Shown: positions 17,304 to 27,004, counted from the stretch's first letter. The stretch is 64,000 bases of DNA from Bacteroides sp. CAG:927 (GCA_000431155.1 HF985627.1:1-64000), one strand, 5' to 3'. A program made the numbers and translations. Notes: generated by a model from the letters alone, not told the origin.

Positions 17304-19850
17304 TTATTCAGGGTGTGACACGCTTGTGACTATTTTGTCAGTATCCTTGTCATAGTCCACTGAAATGAGATCTCCGGGTTTGAGGTCGGAGTTGATGATC
17401 ATTTCGGCAAGTTCATCCTCAAGATATTTTTGAATAGCTCGTTTGAGAGGGCGTGCGCCATATTGGGCGTCATATCCTTTCTCGGCTATGAAAGTCTTGG
17501 CACTGTCGCTTAATTGAAGCTGGTATCCAAGCACATTCATGCGGGCGTAGAACCCGGCCAATTCAATATCAATAATTTTGAATATGGCTTCCTTGTCAAG
17601 CTGGTCAAACATTATTATGTCATCGATGCGGTTAAGGAATTCCGGTGAGAATGCTTTGTTCAATGCCTTTTGCAGCACGCCATGCGAATATTCTTTGTCG
17701 AGCTTGGGCGTGTTGAACCCGACACCTGAACCAAATTCCTTGAGCTGGCGAGTGCCGATATTGGAGGTGAGAATCAGTATGGTGTTTTTGAAATCTATTC
17801 TCCGTCCAAGGCTATCGGTCAATCGTCCTTCGTCCATGACCTGAAGCAGAAGGTTGAACACATCGGGGTGAGCTTTCTCGATTTCATCCAGAAGCACCAC
17901 GGAGTACGGGCGACGGCGTACTTTTTCGGTAAGCTGTCCACCTTCCTCATAACCCACATATCCCGGAGGCGCGCCCACAAGACGGCTGACGGTGAATTTT
18001 TCCATATATTCACTCATGTCCATTCTAATGAGGGTGTCGGCAGAATCAAACAGATATTCTGCAAGCTTTTTGGCAAGATGGGTTTTGCCTACTCCAGTAG
18101 GTCCAAGGAACATGAACGTGCCTATAGGTTTGTTGGGATCCTTGAGTCCTACGCGGTTGCGCTGAATGGCCTTGACCACTTTGTCAATAGCTGCATCCTG
18201 ACCTATGATGGCGTTCTTGAGTCTTGGAGCCATTTCCTTGAGCCTCATTCCCTCAGCCTGCGCAATTCTCTGCACAGGCACACCAGTCATCATGGCCACA
18301 ACTTCGGCCACCTGTTCTTCATCAACTGTTTCCCGTGCGGAATTCAGGCTGTCTTCCCAACGCTTTTTGGCGTTGTCAAGCTCGCCACGTAGTGTCTGTT
18401 CCTTATCGCGGTAGGAAGCGGCTTTTTCAAAGTCTTGCGACTGTGCTGCCTCAAGTTTCAATTTGGCAGCTTCTTCCGCTTGTTTTTCCAACGCTTCAAT
18501 TTCTTCCGGCACAACGATATTGGTTATGTGAACACGCGAACCGGCTTCGTCCATGGCATCAATAGCCTTGTCGGGAAATGTGCGGTCGCTGAGATACCTT
18601 TCGGTCAGTTTCACACATGCCTCCAATGCGCTGTCGGTATAGTTAACATTGTGGTGTTCCTCGTATTTATCCTTGATATTGTGGAGGATGGTCAGGGTCT
18701 CTTCGGGAGAAGTGGGTTCTACCATGACTTTTTGGAATCGGCGTTCCAAAGCGCCATCTTTCTCAATATTTTTTCTGTATTCGTCAAGCGTTGTGGCTCC
18801 GATGCACTGAATTTCTCCTCGCGCAAGTGCGGGTTTGAGCATATTGGCGGCATCCATAGAGCCGGACGGGTTTCCTGCGCCGACTATTGTATGGAGCTCG
18901 TCAATAAACAGGATTATATCCTTGTTCTTGGCCAATTCGTTGAGAATGGCCTTAATGCGCTCTTCAAACTGACCGCGATACTTGGTGCCGGCAACAAGAG
19001 AAGCCATATCAAGCGAGATTACTCTTTTGTCAAAAAGCACGCGAGATACTTTTCGCTGCACGATTCTAAGCGCGAGACCCTCAACGATTGCAGATTTTCC
19101 CACTCCGGGTTCACCGATTAGAACCGGATTGTTTTTCTTGCGTCGGCTGAGGATTTGGGCAAGGCGCTCAATTTCCACTTCTCGGCCAACGACCGGATCA
19201 AGTCGGCCTTCTTCAGCGGCACGGGTCATGTCGTTGCCATACTTGTCAAGGGCAGGGGTGTCATTGCCAAGCTTGGATGTGCGCTGACCGGCCCCGGCGT
19301 TTCCGTATGCCGTTGAGTCGGACTGACGGAATTCTTCATCGTCCTCGTCTTCATCAGCATCCTCAAAATCTGCCCCGTCGCGTGGCACTGCGGTGTCCGG
19401 GGCCACAGCGTGGAACAGAGAGTTGTAGTCAACTCCGGCAGCCTTAAACGGTGTCATGTAATTCATTTCTTTGATTTCGGGGTTATGGAATATGGCAAGA
19501 AGCAGATGCTCCTCATCCACATTATCGTTTTTCAGCAGACGCGCTTCAAGCACGCTTAGCTTGATGAGCCTGTTGGCGAGATCGCTGACGCCAACCTGAA
19601 CTATGGGGCTGTCGGAGGGGGTACGGTCTGTGCCCATGTCAAACAACATTTCGTCAAGTTTCTGTCGCAAGTCATAGGCAGAGGTGTTGGTACACACCCG
19701 CTCAATTAGCCCAAACGCTTTGCCTGACGCATCGCTCATCAATGCCATCAGCAAGTGCTCGGGATTAACCACATCCATGTTATGGCTGGCTGCAACGCGC
19801 GCACTCTGTGTAAGTGTGTTTTGTAGCTGAGGTGAAAAACCTATGTTCAT
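17304..19850 (-). CDS. clpC: AAA+ protease ATPase subunit ClpC
   Basis: An 848-aa Hsp100 unfoldase that feeds proteins to ClpP. Two Clp_N repeats (1-150) are followed by a very acidic linker (about 158-175, DADEDEDDEE). AAA-1 has Walker A GEPGVGKS (246-253) and FIDELH. A UVR motif (about 468-495) and AAA-2 with Walker A GPTGVGKT (583-590) follow, then the ClpB-type D2 small domain. The UVR motif and short middle region argue for ClpC rather than ClpB. It is divergent from gyrA across a 247-bp AT-rich gap; an AAAGGATT sequence precedes the start. Standalone, ended by its own terminator. Confidence 0.92.
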   Translation of the reverse strand: MNIGFSPQLQNTLTQSARVAASHNMDVVNPEHLLMALMSDASGKAFGLIERVCTNTSAYDLRQKLDEMLFDMGTDRTPSDSPIVQVGVSDLANRLIKLSVLEARLLKNDNVDEEHLLLAIFHNPEIKEMNYMTPFKAAGVDYNSLFHAVAPDTAVPRDGADFEDADEDEDDEEFRQSDSTAYGNAGAGQRTSKLGNDTPALDKYGNDMTRAAEEGRLDPVVGREVEIERLAQILSRRKKNNPVLIGEPGVGKSAIVEGLALRIVQRKVSRVLFDKRVISLDMASLVAGTKYRGQFEERIKAILNELAKNKDIILFIDELHTIVGAGNPSGSMDAANMLKPALARGEIQCIGATTLDEYRKNIEKDGALERRFQKVMVEPTSPEETLTILHNIKDKYEEHHNVNYTDSALEACVKLTERYLSDRTFPDKAIDAMDEAGSRVHITNIVVPEEIEALEKQAEEAAKLKLEAAQSQDFEKAASYRDKEQTLRGELDNAKKRWEDSLNSARETVDEEQVAEVVAMMTGVPVQRIAQAEGMRLKEMAPRLKNAIIGQDAAIDKVVKAIQRNRVGLKDPNKPIGTFMFLGPTGVGKTHLAKKLAEYLFDSADTLIRMDMSEYMEKFTVSRLVGAPPGYVGYEEGGQLTEKVRRRPYSVVLLDEIEKAHPDVFNLLLQVMDEGRLTDSLGRRIDFKNTILILTSNIGTRQLKEFGSGVGFNTPKLDKEYSHGVLQKALNKAFSPEFLNRIDDIIMFDQLDKEAIFKIIDIELAGFYARMNVLGYQLQLSDSAKTFIAEKGYDAQYGARPLKRAIQKYLEDELAEMIINSDLKPGDLISVDYDKDTDKIVTSVSHPE

Positions 19851-20005
19851 AAATCTTTAATCCTTTCGTAATTGTACTGATTTAATAACGATTATTTCAT
19901 GCAATAATTATGCCAAAATAATATGTATGTTATTATAACAATTATTATAACATTTTAAAAAGCGTTTCTTGCCTTGATTTGTGCTGATGTTTAATAAAAA
20001 ATGAT

Positions 20006-20013
20006 TATCTTTG
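20006..20013 (+). promoter_or_regulatory. gyrA promoter, -7 box
   Basis: TATCTTTG about 85 nt upstream of gyrA, leaving a leader near 78 nt. The nearest TTTG (19978-19981) is 24 nt upstream, slightly long. The rest of the 19851-20097 gap is AT-rich with no gene. Confidence 0.6.
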
Positions 20014-20097
20014 TATGATATTTGTCGCACCATGGTCTTGTCGGAAATACCGGTGCGAAACCTTTTGAAAACTAACGAAAAGTGAATATATAAGCTT

Positions 20098-22647
20098 ATG
20101 TTGGACGAAGATCGTATCATAAAGATCAACATTGAAAACGAAATGAAGTCGGCCTATATCGACTATTCTATGTCGGTGATAGTGTCGCGAGCTCTCCCAG
20201 ATGTGCGCGACGGGCTTAAGCCCGTACACCGTCGCGTGCTGTACGGTATGAATGAAATGGGCAATACATCCGATCACCCCCACAAAAAAAGTGCGAACTG
20301 CGTGGGTGAGGTTATGGGTAAATATCACCCGCACGGTGACTCGTCAATTTACGGCACAGTGGTGCGTATGGCTCAGGACTGGTCGTTGCGCTACACTTTG
20401 GTTGACGGACACGGCAACTTCGGTTCAGTGGACGGTGACGGTGCAGCCGCTATGCGTTACACCGAGGTGCGTCTTCAGAAACTCGGTGAAGAGATGCTCA
20501 GCGATATTGACAGCGATACTGTTGACTTTCAACCTAACTACGATAATTCCCGCCGCGAGCCTGTGGTGCTTCCCACCCGTTTCCCCAATCTTCTGGTGAA
20601 TGGCGCGAGTGGTATCGCGGTGGGCATGGCAACCAATATTGCCCCACACAACCTTACAGAATGTCTAAATGCCTCCATTGCGCTGGTGGACAACCGTGAT
20701 CTTACGGTGTCGGAGCTGATGCAAAACTATATAAAAGCTCCGGATTTTCCCACCGGAGGTATAATTTATGGTTATAATGGCGTAAAAGAATCGTTCGAAA
20801 CCGGTCGTGGCCGTATTATTATCCGTGCCAAGGCTGAAATAGAGACTGAAAACAATCATGACAATATCATTGTAACGGAGATTCCGTACAATGTAAATAA
20901 GGCACTCCTTATAGAATATATAGCACAGCTCGTCACCGAGAAGAAGCTTGACGGCATTGCTGATATAAATGATGAGAGTAACTATCAGGGCATGCGCATC
21001 GTGATAAAGCTCAAGAGCGATGCCAATGCCAAGGTTGTACTCAACAAGCTATACAAGATGACGCAGATGCAGGCATCGTTCAGCGTGAACAATGTGGCAT
21101 TGGTTAACGGTCGTCCCAAATTGCTTAACCTTAAGGACATGTTGCTTGCATTTGTGGATCATCGTCATGATGTGGTTATTCGCCGCACCAAGTTTGAGCT
21201 TCGCAAGGCGCAGGAGCGTGCGCATATACTTGAGGGTTTGATTATTGCCTCACAAAACATTGATGAGGTGATACATATAATCAGAAATTCGGCGAGCACC
21301 GAGGATGCAAGGGCTAAGCTTACAGAACGGTTTGAATTGAGCGATGCGCAGACAGCCGCTATTGTGGAAATGCGCCTCAAACAGCTGACCGGACTGGAGC
21401 AGGATAAGCTTCGTGATGCCTATGCCGAAGTGATGGCACTTATAGCTCATCTTGAGGAGATTCTCAATGATGACCATGTTTGTCGTGAGCTTATAAAGTC
21501 GGAACTTGTGGAAATCCGTGAAAAATACGGTGATGCAAGAAAAACTGATATAGATTATACCGCCGGTGATTTCAATGCCGAGGATTTCTATCCCGATGAT
21601 GACATGATAATCACTATTTCACATCTTGGTTATATCAAGAGTACGGCTCTCAGTGAATTCCGTGCCCAGAACCGTGGCGGAGTAGGTGCAAAGGGCAGCG
21701 ATACGCGTGATGAAGATTTTATTGAGCATATATATGCGGCTTCAATGCACAGTTATATGCTGTTCTTCACGCAGAAGGGCCGCTGTTACTGGCTGAAGGT
21801 ATATGAAATACCTGAAAGTGCAAAGAATACCAAGGGCCGTGCAGTTCAGAATCTGCTCAATATTGAAGCTGATGATGCCATTAATGCTATTATCTGTGTG
21901 AAAGGCCTTGAAGACAAAGAGTTTGTGGAAAATCATAACCTTGTATTCGCCACCAAAAACGGTGTGATAAAGAAAACCAAACTTGAGGCTTATTCACGTC
22001 CTCGTGCTGCAGGTGTGAATGCGATAGTTATTCGTGATGACGACCAGCTCATATCGGTTGAGATGACCGACGGTAACAGCGAGATTCTGCTGGCCAACCG
22101 CAATGGTCGTGCTATACGCTTCCCCGAAAGTACAGTCCGCGAAATGGGTCGCGTCAGCACCGGTGTGCGCGGCATGACACTTGACGGGCCTGATGATGCT
22201 GTTGTTGGCATGATTTGTATGAACCCGCAGGCTCCCGACACAGTAATGGTTGTATCGGAAAACGGTTATGGCAAACGCTCCGTGCTTGACGATTACCGTA
22301 TTACCAACCGTGGCGGTAAAGGTGTGAAAACACTGAATATTACTGATAAGACAGGTAAACTTGTTGCCATCAAGAGCGTTAATGATGAAAATGACCTTGT
22401 GATTATCAACAAGAGCGGTATTACACTGCGTGTCAAAATGTCGGATATAAGAATACAGGGTCGTGCAACTCAGGGCGTGAAGATTATCAACCTTGAGAAG
22501 CGCAACGATACCATTGCATCCGTATGCTGTGTGGATTCAGAGCATGAAGTGAATGAGATGGTAGAGAGTGCCGAGGAAGGAAACGAAATGTTGCCTGACG
22601 CTTCGGATTCTTACACTGTTTCCGATGCCGATGATAGTGAAGCGTAA
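20098..22647 (+). CDS. gyrA: DNA gyrase subunit A
   Basis: The 849-aa breakage-reunion subunit of DNA gyrase. Catalytic Tyr121 lies in AAMRYTEVRL. The quinolone-binding helix reads HPHGDSSIYGTVVRMAQ: the residue equivalent to E. coli Ser83 is Ser82, and the Asp87 equivalent is Gly86. The C-terminal beta-pinwheel includes a GyrA-box-like NRGGKG, followed by an acidic tail (SDADDSEA). The TPR gene follows after 31 nt with no terminator, so the two are probably co-transcribed. Confidence 0.97.
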   Translation: MLDEDRIIKINIENEMKSAYIDYSMSVIVSRALPDVRDGLKPVHRRVLYGMNEMGNTSDHPHKKSANCVGEVMGKYHPHGDSSIYGTVVRMAQDWSLRYTLVDGHGNFGSVDGDGAAAMRYTEVRLQKLGEEMLSDIDSDTVDFQPNYDNSRREPVVLPTRFPNLLVNGASGIAVGMATNIAPHNLTECLNASIALVDNRDLTVSELMQNYIKAPDFPTGGIIYGYNGVKESFETGRGRIIIRAKAEIETENNHDNIIVTEIPYNVNKALLIEYIAQLVTEKKLDGIADINDESNYQGMRIVIKLKSDANAKVVLNKLYKMTQMQASFSVNNVALVNGRPKLLNLKDMLLAFVDHRHDVVIRRTKFELRKAQERAHILEGLIIASQNIDEVIHIIRNSASTEDARAKLTERFELSDAQTAAIVEMRLKQLTGLEQDKLRDAYAEVMALIAHLEEILNDDHVCRELIKSELVEIREKYGDARKTDIDYTAGDFNAEDFYPDDDMIITISHLGYIKSTALSEFRAQNRGGVGAKGSDTRDEDFIEHIYAASMHSYMLFFTQKGRCYWLKVYEIPESAKNTKGRAVQNLLNIEADDAINAIICVKGLEDKEFVENHNLVFATKNGVIKKTKLEAYSRPRAAGVNAIVIRDDDQLISVEMTDGNSEILLANRNGRAIRFPESTVREMGRVSTGVRGMTLDGPDDAVVGMICMNPQAPDTVMVVSENGYGKRSVLDDYRITNRGGKGVKTLNITDKTGKLVAIKSVNDENDLVIINKSGITLRVKMSDIRIQGRATQGVKIINLEKRNDTIASVCCVDSEHEVNEMVESAEEGNEMLPDASDSYTVSDADDSEA

Positions 22648-22678
22648 ATTATTAACTTTAATTTCTATATCATTTATT

Positions 22679-23899
22679 ATGAAAAAAATTAGTTTAGTAG
22701 GTGTATGCCTTGCTACAGTCTCTATGGCTTTTGCACAGGCCGACCGCGTTAAGGATGCTGAACACATGCTCAAGGGATATACCCCTGATTATGCCGGTGC
22801 GCTTACTGTAATCAAGCCCGCACTTGAGAATCCTGAAACTGCAAAGAATGTGAATGCATGGTATATTGCAGGAAAAGCTTCAGCCGGTGTGTTTGAGGAT
22901 GTTTACAAGAAAGTCCAGCTTCAGCAAGAAGTTACCCCCGAACAGAAGGATGTTGCAGGTAAGGCTTTGGGTCAGGCCTACAAATATTTCCTGACTGCAC
23001 TGCCTCTTGACAGTATTCCTGACGAAAAAGGTAAAATCAAGCCTAAGAAATCAAAGGATATCATCAAAGAGATGGCAAATAATTATAGCTTCCTGTCCAC
23101 CGCAGGCAACTTCTGCTGGGAAGCTAATGACGGTCAGGGAGCTTATGATGTGTGGGAACTTTATCTCACCCTACCCGAGAATCCGGCTCTTGCAGGCAAG
23201 GTGTCTATAAACGATCCTTCCATGGCCGGTAACATGATGTTTATCCAGGGTATTGCCATGCTTAACAGCAAGGATTTCCAGAAAGCGATGGAGAAATTCC
23301 GTCAGGCTTCAAATACTCCTTATGAAAACGAGAACATCTATGTAGGCGGTATTCAGGCTGCAATGCAGGTTGACAATAACGATGCATTGCTTGAATTTGC
23401 CAAAAAAGGTTATGACAAATACGGTACAAAAAATACTCTTTTCATTTCAGAGCTTATCAATGACCGCATTCAGAAAAAAGATTATGCCGGTGCACATCAG
23501 TATGTAACCGTTGCTCTTGATTCTGTTTCAGATCCTTCCATCAAGGCACAGCTCCTTGACGTACTTGGTATAGTTTATGAAACTGAAGAGAAATATGATG
23601 AGGCTCTTAAAGCCTTTAATGAAGCTGCCGAACTTGATGCCACCAATGCCAAAGTATTCTTCGACCTTGGTCGTATCCTGAATAATCAGGCTGCACGTAT
23701 CGATGAAAAGAACGCAGATTCCACTACCATAGATCCTGCTGCTCTTGAAGGATATGTAAAAGCTGCTGACGCATTTGACCGCGCATATCAGCTTGATGAG
23801 TCACGTTTTGGTCAGGTGCCCGGTATTCTGTATCGCTTGTACTATCGCCTTGGCAAAGGGTACGAGGACAAAGCTTCTTACTGGGAAAAATTACAGTAA
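22679..23899 (+). CDS. Exported tetratricopeptide-repeat protein
   Basis: A 406-aa protein with a signal peptide (MKKISLVGVCLATVSMAFAQ). Helical TPR-like repeats follow, clearest around YDEALKAFNEAAELDATNAKVFFDLGRIL and the segment SKDFQKAMEKFRQASNTPYENENIYVGGIQA. TPR proteins are scaffolds; no partner is identifiable. It lies 31 nt after gyrA, an arrangement I recall in other Bacteroidales. The start at 22679 gives a clean signal peptide and avoids overlap with the gyrA frame. A strong terminator follows. Confidence 0.85.
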   Translation: MKKISLVGVCLATVSMAFAQADRVKDAEHMLKGYTPDYAGALTVIKPALENPETAKNVNAWYIAGKASAGVFEDVYKKVQLQQEVTPEQKDVAGKALGQAYKYFLTALPLDSIPDEKGKIKPKKSKDIIKEMANNYSFLSTAGNFCWEANDGQGAYDVWELYLTLPENPALAGKVSINDPSMAGNMMFIQGIAMLNSKDFQKAMEKFRQASNTPYENENIYVGGIQAAMQVDNNDALLEFAKKGYDKYGTKNTLFISELINDRIQKKDYAGAHQYVTVALDSVSDPSIKAQLLDVLGIVYETEEKYDEALKAFNEAAELDATNAKVFFDLGRILNNQAARIDEKNADSTTIDPAALEGYVKAADAFDRAYQLDESRFGQVPGILYRLYYRLGKGYEDKASYWEKLQ

Positions 23900-23924
23900 T
23901 ATATAGATTACTTAAACCTTATTT

Positions 23925-23957
23925 CGGGTGCATTTCATGTGAAGTGCACCCGTTTTT
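23925..23957 (+). terminator. Terminator after the gyrA-TPR unit
   Basis: A 12-bp stem (23925-23936 with 23941-23952) with loop ATGT, followed by T5. Confidence 0.88.
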
Positions 23958-24036
23958 GTTAAAATTTATAAATCTCACATCTAAATTAAGTGATGAAGTG
24001 TTTAGAGTATAAAAGAAACTTAAAATTAATTGAGTC

Positions 24037-24210
24037 ATGAAATTCTTAATTGCTTTAGCCGTAATTTTCGCAGTAGCTGCAATAGCATTTCTCTGCGCTT
24101 CATTGTTCGTTGAGGGTGGGGCACTTGTTTACACATCTATAGGCGCAGGCCTTTCACTTGTAGCATTCATCCTTGTGCTTGTCGGTTATGCTTCCAAAGC
24201 TGCCAAGTAG
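24037..24210 (+). CDS. Small two-helix membrane protein (57 aa)
   Basis: A 57-residue open frame, MKFLIALAVIFAVAAIAFLC to a C-terminal YASKAAK. It is almost wholly hydrophobic, with two predicted transmembrane helices (about 3-22 and 31-51) split by EGGALVYTSIG. It is bounded by the TPR terminator upstream and a dyad downstream, so it forms its own unit, although no TAnnTTTG box is seen before it. No family recognised. The coherent hydrophobic composition and isolated position support a real gene; function unknown. Confidence 0.6.
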   Translation: MKFLIALAVIFAVAAIAFLCASLFVEGGALVYTSIGAGLSLVAFILVLVGYASKAAK

Positions 24211-24243
24211 CTTTCGCAAATAGCTGATAACTAAAAACGAATT

Positions 24244-24275
24244 ACTCCCCGCGTTCAATATTGGATGCGGGGAGT
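24244..24275. terminator. GC-rich dyad after the small membrane protein gene
   Basis: ACTCCCCGC (24244-24252) pairs with GCGGGGAGT (24267-24275). There is no T-run, so it is a weaker terminator candidate. Confidence 0.5.
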
Positions 24276-24289
24276 TGAGGTGTGTAAGG

Positions 24290-24320
24290 TTGCGAGTTTA
24301 CGCCATTATTCTTATCTTTG
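24290..24320 (+). promoter_or_regulatory. Promoter of the DUF1599-folE cluster
   Basis: TTG (24290-24292), 20 nt, TATCTTTG (24313-24320). The transcript should begin about 11 nt before the ATG at 24338. Confidence 0.72.
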
Positions 24321-24337
24321 TGCGTTAATATACAGTT

Positions 24338-24886
24338 ATGAATACTACTGAACTGGAATTTGATAACGCCCTTGCTGCCTGCCGGAGCGTGTTTGCGGCA
24401 AAACTTAAGGATTATGGCGCATCCTGGCGCATTATGCGTGCATGCTCTATTACCGATCAGCTCTATATCAAGGCCAAACGCATCCGTTCGATCGGAACCA
24501 AATGCGACCGGCGAGTTGACGAGGGCATTTTACCTGAGTTCATGGCAATAGTGAACTATGGTTTGATAGGCTTGATTCAGCTTGAAAATGGCTATTCAGA
24601 CGATGTTGACATCACGCCTGATGAGGCATTGGCTCTGTATGACAAATTTGCATCCGCAGCACGTTCGCTCATGCTTGACAAAAACCACGATTATGATGAG
24701 GCATGGCGCATGATGCGCGTATGCTCCTATACCGACTTCATACTTACTAAAATAAGCCGTATAAAGGAGATTGAAGACCATAACGGATTGACAACTGTGT
24801 CGGAGGGAATTGATTCCAATTACATGGACATAGTGAATTATGCCGTATTTGGCGTCATAAAGCTTCAGGAAGAAAATGCTGGATAA
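24338..24886 (+). CDS. DUF1599 protein, two tandem domain copies
   Basis: A 182-aa protein made of two homologous halves. KLKDYGASWRIMRACSITDQ near residues 23-42 repeats as KNHDYDEAWRMMRVCSYTDF in the second half, and FMAIVNYGLIGLIQLE repeats as YMDIVNYAVFGVIKLQ. It is recognisable as the DUF1599 family (PF07659); the biochemical role is unknown to me. Its last 11 nt overlap the next gene, giving tight coupling. First gene of a cluster with the BT_3928-like protein, tpiA, a SPOR protein and folE, an order I recall from Bacteroides. Confidence 0.85.
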   Translation: MNTTELEFDNALAACRSVFAAKLKDYGASWRIMRACSITDQLYIKAKRIRSIGTKCDRRVDEGILPEFMAIVNYGLIGLIQLENGYSDDVDITPDEALALYDKFASAARSLMLDKNHDYDEAWRMMRVCSYTDFILTKISRIKEIEDHNGLTTVSEGIDSNYMDIVNYAVFGVIKLQEENAG

Positions 24887-26153
24887 GGAGTCGTCAGGTT
24901 CTTTTTATTCAAGGGCTTTACCATATATAGTCTGGATATTGCGTATAGCCTTAGGCGCGGTATTTGTGATTTCGGGACTGTCAAAGGGTCTTGATATATG
25001 GGGCTTTATTTATAAGATAGAGGAGTATCTCACTGTTTGGGGCATGGATCAGCCCAGATCTTTGGTGCTCGCCTCCGCCTTGTGCATATCATGTTATGAG
25101 TTTACGCTGGGACTAATGCTGATGATTGGTTGTTATCGGCGCTTTTCGGTATGGGCATTGCTGGGAATGATGGCAGTGATGTTGCCCCTGAGCTTATACA
25201 TTTATATTGAAGAGCCTGTGGCCGACTGCGGTTGTTTTGGCGATTTTCTTATAATCAGCAATGCAGCTACTTTTTGGAAGAATGTGGTGATAACTGCTGC
25301 ATTGATATATCTGCTGACAATAACGAGAAAGGTGGATGGCCTTTACCGTTTTTTCACCCAATGGGCCACAACGATTGTGGCTGTACTGTATTTTATGGCA
25401 GTAGCGTTGCTGGGATATAATGTGCAGCCTCTTGTCGATTTCCGGTCATTTCCTGCCGGCAAATCATTGCTTGGAGATGCTGATGCAGAAGATGATAATG
25501 AGTATGTTTTTGTATATGAGAAAAACGGCGATATACAGGAGTTTACGATAAACAATCTTCCTGATTCCACTTGGACATTCGTTGACCGTAAGCTTTTAAG
25601 CGGGTCTGAAAGTGAAGCGACTGAATTTGTAGTTATGGACGGAGATGAGAACATCACTTCCGACATCATAAATGAGGAAGGCGAGGAACTTATTGTGGTA
25701 GTGCCGCAAGGTGAGCGTGCCGATGCGAGTTACACCTATCTTATAAACGAACTATGGCGATATATATCAACGAGAGGAGGCGAGCTGATAGAACTTGTGT
25801 CTATGCCACACGAGCAGCTTGAGCATTGGATAGATTTGTCTATGGCCATGTATCCTGTATATATTGCCGACGGGACCATGCTTAAGGAAATGTCGCGTGG
25901 TGACATGTCGGTTATTTATCTTAAGAATGGTGTAATACAATGGAAACGGTCGTTGGGATCCATTGATGCCGATATGTTTTCAAATCCTGCCGAAAAAGCA
26001 AATATACTTACTCGGCTTGACCCTCGCGGCCATGTGGTGTTTATGTGGTTGAGTATGTCGCTTGTGGGTCTTCTTCTGGTGCTATGGGTGATGTCACAGA
26101 GCCGTACATTGTTCCTTTTGCGCCGCAAGCTCCGCAAAAAGCGAAATTCATAA
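24876..26153 (+). CDS. DoxX/MauE-like membrane protein, BT_3928 family
   Basis: A 425-aa integral membrane protein. Four hydrophobic segments in residues 15-165 form a DoxX/MauE-like domain (LRIALGAVFVISGLSKGLD, and a CGCFGD motif between helices). A fifth segment is near 175. A large soluble region with a thioredoxin-like flavour follows (LIVVVPQG, PVYIADGTMLKEM), then a final TM and a basic tail. MauE/DoxX relatives handle disulfides or quinones in the envelope, so the CxC motif may be redox-active. This is inference. It overlaps the DUF1599 gene by 11 nt. Confidence 0.82.
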   Translation: MLDKESSGSFYSRALPYIVWILRIALGAVFVISGLSKGLDIWGFIYKIEEYLTVWGMDQPRSLVLASALCISCYEFTLGLMLMIGCYRRFSVWALLGMMAVMLPLSLYIYIEEPVADCGCFGDFLIISNAATFWKNVVITAALIYLLTITRKVDGLYRFFTQWATTIVAVLYFMAVALLGYNVQPLVDFRSFPAGKSLLGDADAEDDNEYVFVYEKNGDIQEFTINNLPDSTWTFVDRKLLSGSESEATEFVVMDGDENITSDIINEEGEELIVVVPQGERADASYTYLINELWRYISTRGGELIELVSMPHEQLEHWIDLSMAMYPVYIADGTMLKEMSRGDMSVIYLKNGVIQWKRSLGSIDADMFSNPAEKANILTRLDPRGHVVFMWLSMSLVGLLLVLWVMSQSRTLFLLRRKLRKKRNS

Positions 26154-26175
26154 CGAGAAATTCAAAACTGTTTGT

Positions 26176-26183
26176 TAACTTTG
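26176..26183 (+). promoter_or_regulatory. tpiA promoter, -7 box
   Basis: TAACTTTG, 35 nt before tpiA, allowing separate transcription inside the cluster. No clear -33. Confidence 0.55.
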
Positions 26184-26218
26184 TAGTTGGAATTCCAAAC
26201 TAATTAATATTTATAGCA

Positions 26219-26974
26219 ATGAGAAAAAATATTGTTGCAGGCAACTGGAAAATGAATACCACTCTTCCCGAGGGTATTAAACTTGCCGAAGATGTGAACA
26301 AGGCTCTTGAAAACGTAGATGCCAAGTGCGATGTGATTATCTGTGTTCCCTTCACTCATCTCGCTTCAATCAACGGTGTAATCAATACCAACAAGTTGGG
26401 CCTTGGTGCAGAAAACTGCGCTGACCACAAGAGCGGTGCCTACACCGGCGAAGTTTCAGCTCCTATGGTTGCTTCTACCGGTGCAAAATATGTTATCCTT
26501 GGTCACAGCGAGCGTCGCCAGTACTACGGTGAGACTTCTGAAACACTTAAAGAAAAAGTTAATCTTGCACTTGCCAACAATCTTACCCCTATTTTCTGCA
26601 TAGGTGAAGTTCTTGAGCAGCGCGAAGACGGCTCTTACCTTGATGTAGTGAAGAAACAGATTGAGGAAGCTTTGTTTGATCTCTCAGCTGAGGATTTCGG
26701 CAAACTGATTCTTGCTTACGAACCCGTATGGGCTATCGGTACAGGCAAAACCGCTACTGATGATCAGGCTCAGGAGATGCACGCACATATCCGCGGCGTG
26801 ATTGCCGGCAAATATGGCAAGGAAGTGGCAGATAACACTTCTATCCTTTACGGTGGCAGCTGCAAGCCTTCAAATGCCAAGGCTTTGTTTGCAAAACCTG
26901 ATGTTGACGGCGGTCTTATCGGTGGCGCATCGCTTGATGCTGAATCATTTATGGGTATCGTAACTGCTTTCTAA
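26219..26974 (+). CDS. tpiA: Triosephosphate isomerase
   Basis: A 251-aa glycolytic enzyme interconverting dihydroxyacetone phosphate and glyceraldehyde 3-phosphate. The active site is complete: Lys11 (GNWKMN), His96 (LGHSERR) and Glu168 (AYEPVWAIGTG). Phosphate loops LYGGSCKPSNA and GGLIGGASL are present. Length is standard. It has its own promoter box and lies between the BT_3928-like and SPOR genes. Confidence 0.98.
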   Translation: MRKNIVAGNWKMNTTLPEGIKLAEDVNKALENVDAKCDVIICVPFTHLASINGVINTNKLGLGAENCADHKSGAYTGEVSAPMVASTGAKYVILGHSERRQYYGETSETLKEKVNLALANNLTPIFCIGEVLEQREDGSYLDVVKKQIEEALFDLSAEDFGKLILAYEPVWAIGTGKTATDDQAQEMHAHIRGVIAGKYGKEVADNTSILYGGSCKPSNAKALFAKPDVDGGLIGGASLDAESFMGIVTAF

Positions 26975-27004
26975 ATAGCAGTGTAACTCATTTTATATCT
27001 AAAC

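Noticed and set aside
18435..19121. 228-aa plus-strand open frame opposite clpC
   Set aside because: Antisense shadow of the AAA-1 domain; no recognisable domain and no promoter or start context.
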